64,000 bases of DNA from Pseudisothecium myosuroides. Taxonomy: Eukaryota; Streptophyta; Bryopsida; Hypnales; Lembophyllaceae. Under the pieces are notes generated by a model. That model was not told the DNA's origin. It saw only the letters and a program-made list of their open reading frames with translations, and did no database searches. The DNA is taken from the NCBI GenBank assembly GCA_951799445.1, contig OX637296.1:17546001-17610000 (forward strand), written 5' to 3'. Positions 24,378-36,796 of the stretch are shown piece after piece (the stretch's first letter is position 1; each line of letters opens with the position of its first letter). A program made the translations under genes and the position numbers.

Positions 24378-25105
24378 TAGAGAAGTGAAAAAGAAGTGAG
24401 GAGAACCCTCTAAATGACACATGGGTCAGTGCTTTAGGAACTAGGATCAAATTCTTGAATTCTTGAAAGCATATTTTATATCTTAACTTGGGAAGGACGC
24501 TGAGGCCCAAAAGTGGTTGATGAATGCTACTTTCAAGAATACTATAGAAATGAAGAATGCACCTATAGATTCATAAATCAGATCATTTTTGGCAAATGTA
24601 CCTTGATGATAGATCTTGTCATCTTTCAGGGTTAAGAATCTAAGGTCTCTCGAAAACCTCACATTCTTTCTAATCTAATGATTTTTTTTTCCACCTTTAT
24701 AAGTATCTAACACCAACGTGCCAACCTGCTACCCAAGAACTGCATTGCTTGGCAACATCTGATCACTGCCTTGAGCGGCACAATTCAAGTACTTGATTTT
24801 TACAGACTCATCCTTGCTGATTCAGCTGAGAATTGCATCCTCAAGGGACTTGGGTTCAAGGCCCAATGAAGGCGAACTCCAGGTTCCTTTTGTATGACTC
24901 TATGAGTTGGGTAATCAGCTATTGCCACAACTGTAATAATAAGCAATTCGGAGGCACCTTTTTCTTTAAAAAAAAACATTTTTGTAGTACAAGCAATTGA
25001 AAATCATGAATTTTCCAAAAAAAATCTTTGGACAAGACATGTAATTATTGTGAGATTTCAAAGTGGAACTACCTAGGCCTCTGAAGTACACATCAGCGGG
25101 GGGGG

Positions 25106-25227
25106 TTTTCTAGCGACAAACTCTACAGTAAAGCCCTGCGTGCCCTCACACCAAAGGTGAATTTTGGGAGGGAGCCAGGCGCAATGGCTTACAGGCTTGA
25201 CAACCTAGCGTTTTGTCGCCAGAAAAA
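25106..25227. mobile_element. Small inverted-repeat element (TTTTCTAGCGACAAA)
   Basis: Ends 'ttttctagcgacaaa' and 'ttttgtcgccagaaaa' about 120 bp apart. No ORF. Confidence 0.5.
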
Positions 25228-26545
25228 AAAAACGTTGGTACACATTGGTGCTCAATAATAACAAAATCTTATTAGAGAATCAACAGTCAACCAATAGCAG
25301 ATTTGCAGTTAAGTGTAAAAACAATTTTATTGCACTTTGGGGGACACTTTTAATAGAGATTTACTAGTCAGGAATGGATACACATATGTTTTTGGGTATT
25401 TTCACCTTAATTCCCATACCATGAAGCAAGACATGTAAGATTAGCAACATTTGTTTGTGCTTCACAAAAGGGACTCAGTTTAACTAAATTTAAATATTTT
25501 ATAATATATAAAGGCTTCAAATATCTATGCCTTTCCCTATCTATCTAAGTTTTTGAGTTTATTAATTTCATTTCAATCATAATTGTCTTGTCAACCTAGG
25601 TGTGCTTTAATTAAGAACAAATATTGATTAAAGTACATGACACCATTGTGGATAGAATGTTTAATTGCCTTTCTCCAGTGGATGGCTAAAAAAAATTAAG
25701 TTTAATTTTCTTCATATAGACAAATGTAAGAGAAGACAATTACAATTGAAATAATATTTTATTGACAGAGAATGAATTGGTTGTGAATCTTTAAAGTGTA
25801 CCAATTAGACCCAAATGGGTCATGGGACCCCCCCAAACCAACAGAAATTACATTCACAATGATCACTTAAAAAAATTACAATCTGTTCCTTAAAACAACC
25901 ACGACATTAAGACCCTAGACAACCATTGTCTAGAACAATAGCAGCACATGAAAGGAGAGAAATTCATATTGTAGTCACTAATGCACTCTATTATTATTTT
26001 TCAAAACTTTAATTGTGACCACTATTCATCCCATCATTGTTTATATTTCCATTATTCAAGAATGAAGGCTTTCAGTTGAATGTATGATAAGAATAGGCTC
26101 ATTCCTAATTGCTTAAAACAAACAAAATTTCTAAAATGAATCTTTGTTGTGATTCTTTAATCAAGCTTGCATATAACATATTAGGGTTATCCTAAAGGTC
26201 ATGAAAGTCATCCTCTCTTTCCTAAAAGATTGACATTATTCAAAAAGGAAAAAGGCTCCACATAATATAAAATAGAAGAGGTAAGATATTTATAGTTGTT
26301 AGAGGTTGAAAATTCAACAAATAATTGAATTCAGAGTAGGTACGTTGATGTCGTGCATCAAGGAACATATGAGACAAGTTTCTATAGTAAAATAATATTT
26401 TTAATTTGACACCCGTCCAAACGATCATCTTCATTGAACAAATAAACTACATTTTTGTTCACAAAACCCAAAGACACTCTATTACCATTGCTGGAAAGTG
26501 TTATGGGCTATTACTTGTAGATACACCAAAGTATTTGTTGAAATC
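25228..26545. other. No gene seen
   Basis: AT-rich DNA with no delimitable element. Confidence 0.4.
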
Positions 26546-28200
26546 TAGGAATTGAAACTCACAGGTGTCATGGCTCGACCGTTAACGGTAATCGACCTGC
26601 CGTACGAGACACTTCGACGGCGTCTCCGTCTCTCTTTCGGGAGCGGCAACGGCGAGTCTTCTCGCAGCATTGCATCCGCAATTCCTTGCCGCTACAATTT
26701 CCACAATAGCGTGCTACTCGCGCATCGCAATCCCGTGAAAAAATTCTTTCTGATGGACTCTGTATGATAGTCAATTGCTGCAATAGTGCGGCTTGACGAC
26801 TACTCCTCTTGTTCTTGACGGATTATGTTTATTGTTATTCAAATTTTATTCAATTTTCTTTGACGAGTTATACAATTTCTGCACAGAGGTGATAGTTTGA
26901 TCGAGATTTCTGTCATTTGTGAATGCGAGGATCGTGATCGGGGTGCTGGTGTACGTCAATCAAGAAGCGAGAAAGCTTTTGAACGATTTTCATATTTTCT
27001 TTACTCTCTTGGTTTGACACTCGGTTAGAATTCTCGTGAAGAATTGGAAGCTTAATAATTGTTTACAAGCACTGCGGGGAGAGTGCGGCGTCTGGCACGG
27101 CGGAATCTTACCATTATTTGATAGCGCGGTTCACTACGATCTGATGAGCTAGATCTATGCATTTTCGCTCTTAGAAGGTCGATGCTTTCAATTACTGTTG
27201 CGATCGATGTGCCATTCAGTCGAAATGGATGCTCATATGGATCAGCTCTGAGAGCTCCGAAGTATCTTCACATTCATAATATTACTCGGTGTTAGGTTGG
27301 TGAGATATGATCTATTTTTTGATATCCGATCGCTGATGCTTAATTCATTGTCTGAGAGTCGTCCACAGCCTCATAGTTTACGGCACGTCGGGTGAAAGTG
27401 GAAAGCAATTGAAATAAACATGTTTCAAACAGTTCAAACATTTAAAACGCCCGTTAAAACGTTTCGAAGCTGACGAGCTTCATTGTCGGTGCAGCAGCAG
27501 AAGTAAGCTACACTGATTTATACTATGAGTGAGGGAGCAAAATTAGTGTCGCCTGCAAAACAGAAAAAATTGTGTCAACTCGGACAATACAGTAATATTT
27601 CAGCCTGTCTGAACTAATTTTAAGATATTGTGACTTTGGTACTTCAGTTAGTGTCACGCACTGAGAGGATAAGCTATGTCAGTGTCAATCCAGACACAAT
27701 CTAGCGTTCTTTTAGCCGCAATAGCTGGTCGGTCGTAGAGTGCAAAGCTGTAGCGAAATTCGAACTTTATCACGCATGATATTATTGGCGGCTTGGCATG
27801 GTCCACCGACTTCCAGCTCGATATTTTTTAAGCTATTTTTTAAACGTAACTAATTACTGAATGAAGATCAACAAATACACGTGTACTTCTAGCATCTCCT
27901 GTTGATGGTTTTTGTACACGTGTATTGGTTGATCTTATGAGGTCACGTTATTATTCCATCGCATAGTGTTCTCCAGTTCACAATAAAAAGCATCTCAATG
28001 CTGGTTCCACTGTGAGTGTAGGTCTTGGCAATGCTTGCAATCAGCTGAAATTGAAGTTCACAAAGAAGCTGAGAGATCAATACTTTTTACTCAAGTGGTC
28101 TACTGGAAAGTTGATATTTGAAACTTTCTTGGCGCTCTTTCAGATTTTAGATACTTTTAGCCAGGTTTGTCAAGGTGATCAGCACCCTCTCGATGATACT
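26546..28200 (+). promoter_or_regulatory. Upstream region of the 5-phosphatase gene
   Basis: Composition changes at about 26.55 kb to GC-richer sequence. An ORF at 26552-26767 has an internal start MARPLTVIDL but no known domain; it may be leader or an upstream exon. An inverted repeat at 27842-27953 carries two CACGTG cores. A five-codon upstream ORF (ATG 27998, stop 28013-28015) would sit in the leader if transcription starts before it. Which part is transcribed cannot be told from sequence. Confidence 0.35.
27842..27953. repeat. Inverted repeat carrying two G-box cores
   Basis: Arms 27866-27886 and 27914-27934 (gatcaacaaatacacgtgta and its near complement) each contain CACGTG in the context ACACGTGT. 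It lies about 250 bp upstream of the phosphatase ATG. It could be a small MITE donating light- or ABA-type bZIP/bHLH sites. Confidence 0.6.
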
Positions 28201-31200
28201 ATGGGTAATTCATGTTCCGCAATTGAGTACGACGAGATTGTCGCAGTTACAAACTTGAGGACATGTAGAGAGCACTGTGCTGATGCAGCAATCTTCGTGG
28301 ATGGGCGAACAGCTGAAGAGTCGTCCTCAGACTGGCGGTCCTCCAATCTTCTGAAGCACGAAGAAAGTAATTGCACGGGATTAATTCAACCGTTGAGTGC
28401 TGTAAATGGCTCGATATATGAAGATTTCCTCACTGGATTTCATTTTCCGCATTCCGATTCTTTACAGATGATGAAGCCCCCTCTCATAGGCCTACTTAAT
28501 CAGACAGCTGCAAGGTCACCTTTGCTGGTATCCGACGGCAAAGCCATGTCGCTCACTCATGCAGAGAGAGGCAGATTTGATCAAGAGAACGGGGGTGACT
28601 TTACGAAGAAGGTCGCCTTTGCCGCAGAGCTCCAACTCTATATTGTGACCTGGAACATGAAAGGGCGGGTGAGACTTTGAACGCAAATTTTGCATGCCCC
28701 TTATTGAGCTCTCCTTACTTTACACTGGATAGAAATAAATTACTCGAAATTTTCCGTGTGCTGCGATTGGAGTCGTTTTGACATCTTTATTAGTGCTGAA
28801 TTTCCTGTGACAGCAACTAATTGTGATGTTTAGATGCTTGTTATTGCTTCCAATCACTCTCAAGTGCGGGAAGTACGTCTCACGTCACAGCTAGAAATCT
28901 GATAACAAGGTTATGGTCATTGTGACGGCAGTTGCAGGAGGCAGAAAAGAACCTGTCTCTACTCCTCGACCTAGACGGAGAAAAACACGACTTGTATGTT
29001 ATAGGGCTACAGGAAGCTCCAAATTTTTTTGGTGAAGAGGCCATAGGCAAATTGTTGGGCGACATGTACTGGTACGGTTTCTATTCCCCACATGATAGCT
29101 TAGTAAATGTTATTTAATTATTGGGAGTAACAACCAGTCTCAAGAAGGTCTCTTCACGTTGCGTAGTAGAATTTTCAGGGGTTCCAGAACATCATGTTGA
29201 TTTTCATGAAATCTACCACCATTTCTGAGTTCTTGAAGGCCTTAATCGTGAGTGAGCACGAGCACCTTGCCAATTTGTCGGCGTAAATGTCAGGGCAATG
29301 ACCAGTATGCTCTCACATAGATTTTCATTTAAATTCTTCAATAAGACAATTTTGCGTCTGAAATTAAAGGCTGCATGAGAAGTTAATTCTGGCTACAGTC
29401 AAAAATTTCGGAAAAGGAAAATGAGGGTTGAAATTTCGAAAACAATGAGCAGGCTACGATACACTGTTGGTGGAAAAAGTACTATTGGTTACTAACCAAC
29501 TGGGCGATTTTTGGCATGTGCAGCTGTGTTGGGCTGTCATCGATGATTTCCCTTCAGCTCTACGTATTTGCAAGAAAGTCTCTGCGATCGAATATCACTG
29601 GTAATTTAGTTTCAGTTCGTAACATTATTTACCTACATCAAAATTTTGGGATGAGAGAACTTGAACAATCAAAGTGTACTGATGGCACAGTTAAATTGCA
29701 TGCCGAGCAGGTACTATGGTGGATACGGTTGGGTTAGGAGGCCTCGGCTATATGAATGGTCGTCAGAAAGGAGCAGCGGCTGTTTTGCTAAGATACAACA
29801 ATTTATCTCTGCTCTTCATCACTTCTCATCTTGCTGGTAAGTATTCATACAACGCGACCCACTCCATCCATCAGTAGATTTAGAGCAGTTCAAATTTGTC
29901 GTCTCCAATTTCTAACCATGTCGGTGCATCCTTAATCATGAGCCCTGCAATTCCTGAACCATAGAGCAACAACTTTCGAAGAAATAATAAGTTTTAATCT
30001 TTGGTCAAACTGTCGATTCAATTGAGCGCGAAGCGAAACGGCAGTGAGCATCGACAAAGGAACCAGCATAAAATTCTATTGCGTGGATCCTGCCGGACCC
30101 CTTTTTCAGTGCGAAGATCGTTTAGAGGTTGATCTGCCATTCATACACCGCAGAATTTTTTCGAGGCAATTAGTGGGAAGAGTGTCGATCTTAAAAACTG
30201 CAAGGGTGTCGGGTTCAAGACTACTGAACCATTAGATTGGTGGCGCAATGACTAGTTACCGGGCTAGAAGACCCCAATTAAGATCAGTATGCATGTTACT
30301 GGCATCGGGTATATCCCACAAGGAGATTTTTTCAGTTTACTACTATAATTATTGCAGTAAACTACATACCTTTACCACTTTCAAAGTGGTAAGCACACTA
30401 CCATTACCACTTTCAAAGTGGTAAACTCTGTTACATTTCCATGATGGTAAACTGAAATAATCTCCTTGTGTCCTATTTCTTAGCCACTCAAAGTTATCAT
30501 TTCCTTTCTCATGTCTTGTCTAATGATTCAGCGAGGAAGTCTTAATAGTATTCAGTAGTATATTTCTACAAGAGCGCAAAATAATGAAGAATTATGATCC
30601 AGATCAATCTCTCCATGTTCACTGAAAGTTTAACGTAATTTTTACCGAATCTGGGCTTGAGTACTAATTAAGTGTTGTGCATGTGACTCTCCGGTGCAGC
30701 TCACGAAGGCAAGATGATGGAGCGCAATTACCAGTTTGAGCGAATTTGTCAATCTGTTTTTACTAAGGCCAATGGCCTTTGCTCACATGAAAAGCACTTG
30801 CAGTCAGCAGAGCCTCAGCATAAGGTCAGGCATGCGCACAATTTCGTGGAAGAATCGGATGTTGTCGTATGGCTTGGCGATCTAAATTACCGAGTTGAAA
30901 TGCCTCGGAGCTCCGTCGGATTCCTGATTAGCCAAAACCTTGAAGAGGTAGTTTTACAAACCCTTCTGTCCTTTGCTCTCATGAAGATTATTTTGCAAAC
31001 TGAGAAGATTATCATTTTGATTAGCGTGCCTACGAATAGATGACTTGGGAATGACTCCTGTTCATATAATCCATTTGTATGATGCAATGGTCAATTTCGT
31101 TGATATTGTATATTTTAGAGTGCCAGAATTGTGAAATTCAAGTTCTCAGAGCTCTAAAAGCGGGTATAGATTTAAGTTTTGATTGGGTCAAGTGAAACTT

Positions 31201-32046
31201 TACCAATTTCACTGGAATTCGCCATTTTCTCAAATATATTACTCGGTTTAATAGATTTATCTCGGGGCCTCGAACACGACTAGAATTCTAAGCCATTCTT
31301 AAGAGTTGTAAATAAAGTCTTCCTTCTGCTTAAGATTGCAATATAAATCATCTGGTGTTTAATGAAATCTTTCCCAAGAACAGTTCAAGTTCAAGTTATG
31401 TAAAGTGAATTGAAAAAAGTGAATGGTATTGTGCAGATTTTGTGGACCAAAGACCAACTTCACAGAGCAGTACTGCGAGGTGAAGCCTTCACAGGATTCT
31501 CAGAAGGCCCTCTCCTATTTCCGCCTACATACAAATTCTATGTAGGAACTGATAAGTACTCAAAGGTCGGCTTGTGATCCACTACCTGTTCGTTCTATTG
31601 ATTTTATCTTGCCTTTTTGACAATTGTTTTCCAATAGATGTATATATTGAACTTGCAAAACTATGAAGCCACCACAACTCACCCGACCAATGCGGCGTGC
31701 ACCCTTGATCCTTCTTGGGTTACGAGACTTAGGAGTCGTGAAGCTCGGTGTTCATCTGTTCGCGGATGACCTGAGTCAAAAAAATACATTGTTTTTTTGT
31801 TTTTGTTTTTGATACAAATGAAAAATATAAAATAAAAAATACATTGTTTTTAATGTAGTGTCTGTGCACTCGTTGCAGGAAAGGACACCCTCGTGGACAG
31901 ACAGAATCCTATACAAAGTGAAGTCAACTTGTTCAGTTGAGGCTGACTTGAAGCTGTACAACTCGATCTCTGTCATGAAGACTTCCGACCACAAGCCAGT
32001 GAAAGCACACCTCACCCTAAAGAACCTGCTGCGAACAAGCAGCTGA
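28201..32046 (+). CDS. Inositol polyphosphate 5-phosphatase (449 aa, seven exons)
   Basis: Removes the 5-phosphate from inositol phosphates or phosphoinositides. Predicted exons: 28201-28668, 28938-29071, 29524-29600, 29711-29836, 30700-30947, 31437-31565, 31879-32046 (1350 nt, phases consistent). Family motifs appear in order: VTWNMKGR (about 149-156), GLQEAP (179-184), SLQLYVF, GRQKGA, SHLAAHEGK, WLGDLNYR (326-333), PPTYKF, WTDRI (400-404), SDHKPVKA (430-437). The set is complete, so activity is expected. General layout resembles the plant type IV 5PTase11 group, with a longer N-terminus of about 145 residues. The first in-frame ATG gives MGNSCS, a fit to N-myristoylation with a nearby cysteine for palmitoylation, so membrane attachment is likely. 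The exon 2 donor (TG|GTACGG at 29072) is the least certain; it was chosen because only that phase joins the VGLSSM exon. Two MITEs lie in its introns. Confidence 0.85.
30317..30470. mobile_element. MITE with CACAAGGAGATT ends, in intron 4 of the 5-phosphatase
   Basis: 154 bp. Ends CACAAGGAGATTTTTTCAG and CTGAAATAATCTCCTTGTG are inverted copies. Two internal palindromes of 'taccactttcaaagtggta' follow each other. Confidence 0.75.
31088..31225. mobile_element. Hairpin MITE, copy E, in intron 5 of the 5-phosphatase
   Basis: Degenerate copy starting 'ggtcaatttcgttgatatt' and ending 'tttcactggaattcgcc', with the family's 'gggtatagattt' motif inside. Confidence 0.5.
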
Positions 32047-33141
32047 GCGGCTTTCTGATCGCTTGGTGTGTTGAAGGGCCCTCGCTCACTGAAATTAGTG
32101 CCCAATCCCCCTATTTTGTATACTTACTGACTATTTCTATGGCACCCTACAGTCAACAAGCGCACTTCCAATCAAATTCTACACAAAGCTCGCACTTTCA
32201 GTAGTGAGACTTCATAACATTGGTCATAACCAGGCAATGTTCCTCCCCATGTATTATGATTTGCTACATCCCTGGGAGAGAATTATCAGTTAATTCAAGG
32301 ATTGGGGTTGGCTGAGGAGCCATATAAGACAATTTAGTTCATGGTAGGGGTCCCCTTTTCAAGGATGCAATAGGGGACCCAGCCTCATTTGTAAACAATG
32401 TTAGGTTATCCTGTCAACTTAAGAAACTGTGCTGAAACCTCAATTCTTCCTCAGAGAATAATGTTGTGTAATACAATTTCATGTATTTGCAGTAAGTACA
32501 ATTGTCGGATTGAATAGTTCAGCCAGTACCGTAGTTCAACTCCATATGCTATTCTCCGTACATGACTAGGTAAATTCTACTGTACTGTACATACATAAAT
32601 ATATGCCGTGGATTCGTGTATGAATCATTTGTTAAGTAGAATAACTGTCACTTGCGAATCTTCGCATTAAATTTCAGTGCCGGCAGACAACTTTCGATCA
32701 TTCGAACATGCTTTTCACCGATTCAGTCCGCCGTAGAGGTCCCACAACTTTCAGACGTTGTAGAACAATGTGAATATTGTGATGCTTCTTTATGCAAGGA
32801 CTAGGAATCTAGGATGCAACAGTTCAGTAGCGGTTGATTCTGCATTACACTTTACAGATTCAAAGGATTCTGATTAATTAAGCTCATACTGAAGGACCCT
32901 TAATTTTGACCCTGTCACTAAAACTATCCCATCTAGACTCTTGTTAAAATGTAAAATGAGAGCTAATGGTTGACTTTGGGTACAGTAGCCTATAATCATC
33001 TAAATTATTCATAGTTTGTTGACAGTTGAAATAGGATTCTACATTCTCTGCATGTGCCTATAATTATTTTAATCAGTTAATGTAGAATCCTCTTTCAGCT
33101 GTCAACATTTAGACAATTAAATAAGAACCATGACCACATGC
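32047..33141. other. Downstream of the 5-phosphatase; no gene seen
   Basis: It contains a hairpin with arms near 33013-33055 and 33075-33110 (gttgacagttgaaatagga with its near complement). Otherwise no supported feature. Confidence 0.4.
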
Positions 33142-33144
33142 TTA

Positions 33145-33657
33145 GAGCATCTTCACGCCCGGTGCCTCAAGGAAGGGTGCCAAAGGTGGATTTGATGTGC
33201 GGTTTTACAAAAATCAAATTCTGAGTTTGTCATCTATCCCATGCCTACACGGAATTGTCACTCAGCAACACCTTCATCCACAAGGCCCAAGACTTCATAA
33301 TTACACTGGCAAAATTGGAATTGGATCACGGAGTCCCAATAGCACCTCGTCAAAGATTGTAATTACATCCAAAATTTAAAAAATGCTTTTTCAGGCAAAT
33401 TCCGGCCATGACAATGTATAATACAGGTCCTGATTCCTCGCCTTTTTGCAATCACAAGCCTCAAAAACTACATCAGCAAGAGTCAAACCTCATACCGGGC
33501 CACGGACAAGACGCACCATTTTACCGTGTATACAACAAATTTGGCTGTGCCTAGCCATTTCTGGGCCCTTGCTGTGCCTACCATGGGGTACTACATGCGG
33601 CCGGGCCCGACCATTCCCCAAGTCAGTGTCACTCCCAGAGTTGTTGTGGGGATGCTC
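33145..33657. mobile_element. PIF/Harbinger-like MITE
   Basis: Flanked by TTA on both sides (33142-33144 and 33658-33660), with inverted ends GAGCATCTTCAC and GTGGGGATGCTC. A TTA target with GAGCATC-type ends is the pattern of Tourist/Harbinger elements. About 513 bp, GC-richer than its surroundings. Short ORFs inside are not recognisable. Confidence 0.65.
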
Positions 33658-33660
33658 TTA

Positions 33661-34244
33661 ATTAAATGACAAATTTAGATTTAGTTACTTGATACCACAT
33701 TGAGAATGTTTGAATGAGAGCTTCTCCACCACATTGTAGGAAAGCAATTGACATACGATAAACTCTATATCTAACATTTATCTCACAAAGTTGTCCAAAT
33801 CAACTTCCAAGACTAGACTTAGATAAATGTTTGTAATAGATTACATGTGATTGGCTTCTGTCCTCCCAAATTCTACATGCAATGAGGTTTGTGTTTGGCC
33901 ATTGTAGACTTGTTTGGTACACTTGTGTATTTAGGGAAGTTAGAGATAGAGTTAAAATCTATCACCTAGCTTGCCCACGAGCTAGCCTTGACAAGTCCTC
34001 CATAACAATAGCTTGTCCAAAGCTTATTATACAACTTAAGAATGCTTACGTATTCATTGTCGGTGTGCAAGAACCCACCAAAAGTGTTCATCAACCTATT
34101 GTTACCAAGATTTATTTGTTTTATAAACTAATTGTCTAACCTTCTACAATCTTTGGGCTCTCAGGTTGCTCACACTCTTGTCTAGTGATACTTCACACTT
34201 GAGTGTACATAATCACTCACAACAATGCATAAGACTATGTTTAA
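33661..34244. other. No gene seen
   Basis: No recognisable feature. Confidence 0.4.
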
Positions 34245-34559
34245 TGGCGAATTTCATTAAAATGGGAGTATTCCATGTGCCATTTTCAGACTGTGACATC
34301 GAGAACAAGTTTATATTACTAACATCTAGATCAGTTATAGATTTGAGATATAGAAATCTAGGACTATTATAGCAATCAAACCGTGTGGCCTGAAAAATCT
34401 TGGACTAATGTAGATTTCAAATATCTAGGACAAATGTAGATTTTTGAAATCTAGGATTGGTATACATTCAGGGACAAATAAAATAGTTCAAACTGTGTGA
34501 TTTGAATATTAAAAGTGCCAAAATTATTGAAATAATGCTATTTTAATGAAATTTGCCAT
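34245..34559. mobile_element. Hairpin MITE, copy F
   Basis: Starts 'tggcgaatttcattaaaatg' and ends 'ttttaatgaaatttgcca'. The interior has an array of 'aaatctaggac' and 'tagatttcaaatatctagg' motifs as in copy D. Confidence 0.75.
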
Positions 34560-34741
34560 TTTAATTTTTATGTATCTATGATGTGAGTGATCATATACAT
34601 ATCTATTCTATGTTATATCCATACTAGTGAATACATATGTATTTGTTGTATCTATACATTGAGAGATATATACACATACATTTATATTTTTATGTATTCA
34701 TGCATCCATGTGTTATATATTATAATGCAACCCAAAAAAGT

Positions 34742-34957
34742 TTAACCCATAAACCACGCCTCGGGCATTTTTTGGTCAATGAATGAGAGAGAATCCCCTT
34801 GTATAGGACAAAACTACAACTATTCATCTTCGGATTTTGTGAGGAAAGGGAAGATCATGAACAATAGTTTGATTTTTGTTTTTTTCAAAGTAGATAATGT
34901 CATATAGTGCCAAAAGGGATGATTTCCACAATCCTCAACCTGACGTTCAAGGGTTAA
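34742..34957. mobile_element. TTAA-flanked MITE, family 1, copy 4
   Basis: Starts TTAACCCATAAACCACG and ends GACGTTCAAGGGTTAA. The interior contains 'ctacaactattcatc' and 'ggatgatttcca' as in copy 3. Confidence 0.7.
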
Positions 34958-35044
34958 ACACAGAACACAATCAACATAGATGCAAAAATTGAGGTTTCAT
35001 CCACTTAATTATCGTTAAAAAGTCATACGAGTTGATTGAAACAC

Positions 35045-35257
35045 TTATAGGTACTCATTTTCATGAGTGTTACTGAGAATTTGATCTTTCCTAGGTACAT
35101 GTGCACAATAGCAGAAAAAGATTTGGTGAATTGTTTGTATCCCACAAGCTGGACACAAAGATGAATGAGCAGAGATCTTATTTGCAACGGACCTCCAACT
35201 CTTTTTCATTACTTCGTAGATTTTTTTGCGAACTAGTCCGGGCAATTGCCCTAACAT
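35045..35257 (-). pseudogene. Possible relic of a reverse-transcriptase zinc-binding (zf-RVT) domain
   Basis: A 70-codon minus-strand frame contains CPACG, then HQIFFCYC, then AHV. The spacing is like the C-x2-C ... H-x4-C pattern of zf-RVT domains at the end of plant LINE-type reverse transcriptases. No reverse transcriptase is found next to it. This may be chance. Confidence 0.25.
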
Positions 35258-35417
35258 ACCCCTTGAATATTGTACACATCTCCCTGCCTCTATCTCAAAC
35301 TCTCAATCACCTATTGAACTAAAATGGAGAAATTCTCAAATGTGTTGATGCGCAAAATATGTAGCTGTAAAAGAATTGGAAAACTAGAGAGATCGAGTTC
35401 TAACAACAGAAAACACT

Positions 35418-35543
35418 AGAGCGGAGCTTGTTGCATCGCAACAACACCATTTGAAAGGTTTCATTAAGCTGCAAGGTTCACACTACAGCAGAGCCTCTTG
35501 CATTGCAACACCATTTTAAGGGTTTCATTAAGCTCCAAGGTTA
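35418..35543. repeat. Two-unit tandem duplication
   Basis: Two adjacent copies of about 65 bp sharing 'tttcattaagct' and 'gcaacaccattt' and differing by small changes. Confidence 0.6.
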
Positions 35544-35654
35544 ACGTTTAAATGTGAAGAAGAAATTCATGAGTGAAAAACTCTATGGATGACATGAAAT
35601 TGTGACACAGTTTGCATTTAATATAAGAGACAAAACAATTTGAGGCAGTTTCTG

Positions 35655-36002
35655 TTAAGGTAGTTCCATCTGCCTCAAATTGCGAAAGCTCCTCCTGGTC
35701 GACCAAGCGTGCTGCAGTCCACGAGCTCCCGCTTTGAAATTCAACAGGACTCCGATTGGCAAACTTTCCGAAGCTCTACCATTCGATGATTCATGAGCTT
35801 GCTCATCATCCAGAGCTACGGCGTGCACACGAAAGTTGTGTTGCGTGGACTCGCTGTCGACAACGTAAGGTCGAAGATGGAGACCCATGCCCACAGAGCT
35901 CGATCGCCGGATAGACGCTTTCACTCGAGGAGACTTTCCTATTCGAATTGCACGTATGAATGTCGAAGGATTCACTTGCGCTGCCTCCTCTGTGGTTGTC
36001 AC
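35655..36002 (-). CDS. Hypothetical 115-residue protein
   Basis: A minus-strand ORF starting MTTTEEAAQV with locally raised GC. It is basic and serine/arginine-rich in the middle (ASIRRSSSVG). I do not recognise a family, signal peptide or membrane segment. Overlapping ORFs of similar size exist in other frames, which weakens the case. It could be one exon of a larger gene or non-coding. It lies between the 5-phosphatase and the RING gene. Confidence 0.3.
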   Translation of the reverse strand: MTTTEEAAQVNPSTFIRAIRIGKSPRVKASIRRSSSVGMGLHLRPYVVDSESTQHNFRVHAVALDDEQAHESSNGRASESLPIGVLLNFKAGARGLQHAWSTRRSFRNLRQMELP

Positions 36003-36550
36003 TTCTGTGAATTATGCACACAAGGGATTGGGAAATTCAGCGAAGGTTGGAGGAGGGGTTCTAGGGTTTAGGGTTGCATGCCCACAGCTATGCCCGCACC
36101 AAGATTCCGAAGATGAGTTGATCTGCAGCGCAGAATCCAATTGCAGTTCATGAATCCTTCACGATTCAAGGCGCGATTCGGTGGTACCGACACTATTCAA
36201 TTTATTTTTTGACACAAATTGAAACATGTTCGATTGCCAGAACGAGAGACACAGTACAACCCAAACATCAGTTACGATGAAGGGAAAAACAAAACACTTA
36301 CTCCCCTAATTCGGTGAATCAAGCTTATCCCTGACGCATTTAACCTAGAGACCAAACCTAATGCTACCTACTCAATATCACTAAGATAAAACCAACTCTC
36401 GTATTGGGTTGCAATTGACAGGGTTTAACAAAGTTCGATTTTCTGGGGGAGGGTGGTTTCTACAATTCAGGTAAATATAGGCGAGATTTCAAGAGATTGG
36501 CACCATTCCAGGAGGTTTAGAACCTCAGATGAATACCGGTTACTAGTTTC

Positions 36551-36796
36551 TAAAGCTTTTTTGAGCACTTGAATGTGACAATTTCAGCTCAAATTTTGAG
36601 TAGCAGTCTAAAAATTTGGAAATCCTAGAGATGCTTAATATCTTGCGAAAATCTGACAAGCGGATCGGAACCTCCGATCATTGCTGGTACAAGTATATAA
36701 ACCTTTGAGCACTTGGATGAGACAATTTAGCTCAATTTCGAGTAGCAGTAAAAATTTGAAATGCTAGAGATGCGTAATACCTTGCGAAAATCCGGC
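36551..36796. repeat. Tandem duplication reaching into the 3' end of the RING gene
   Basis: Copies at about 36551-36656 and 36695-36796 share 'gagcacttg', 'gagtagcagt', 'gctagagatgcgtaat' (or gctt) and 'cttgcgaaaatc'. The second copy contains the last codons and stop of the RING-H2 ORF (stop at 36764-36766), so part of the gene's 3' end has been copied downstream. Confidence 0.7.

Noticed and set aside
35793..36153. Plus-strand ORFs of 92 and 88 codons opposite the small hypothetical ORF
   Set aside because: Antisense to the more protein-like minus-strand frame and without recognisable motifs; coding status of the whole stretch remains doubtful.
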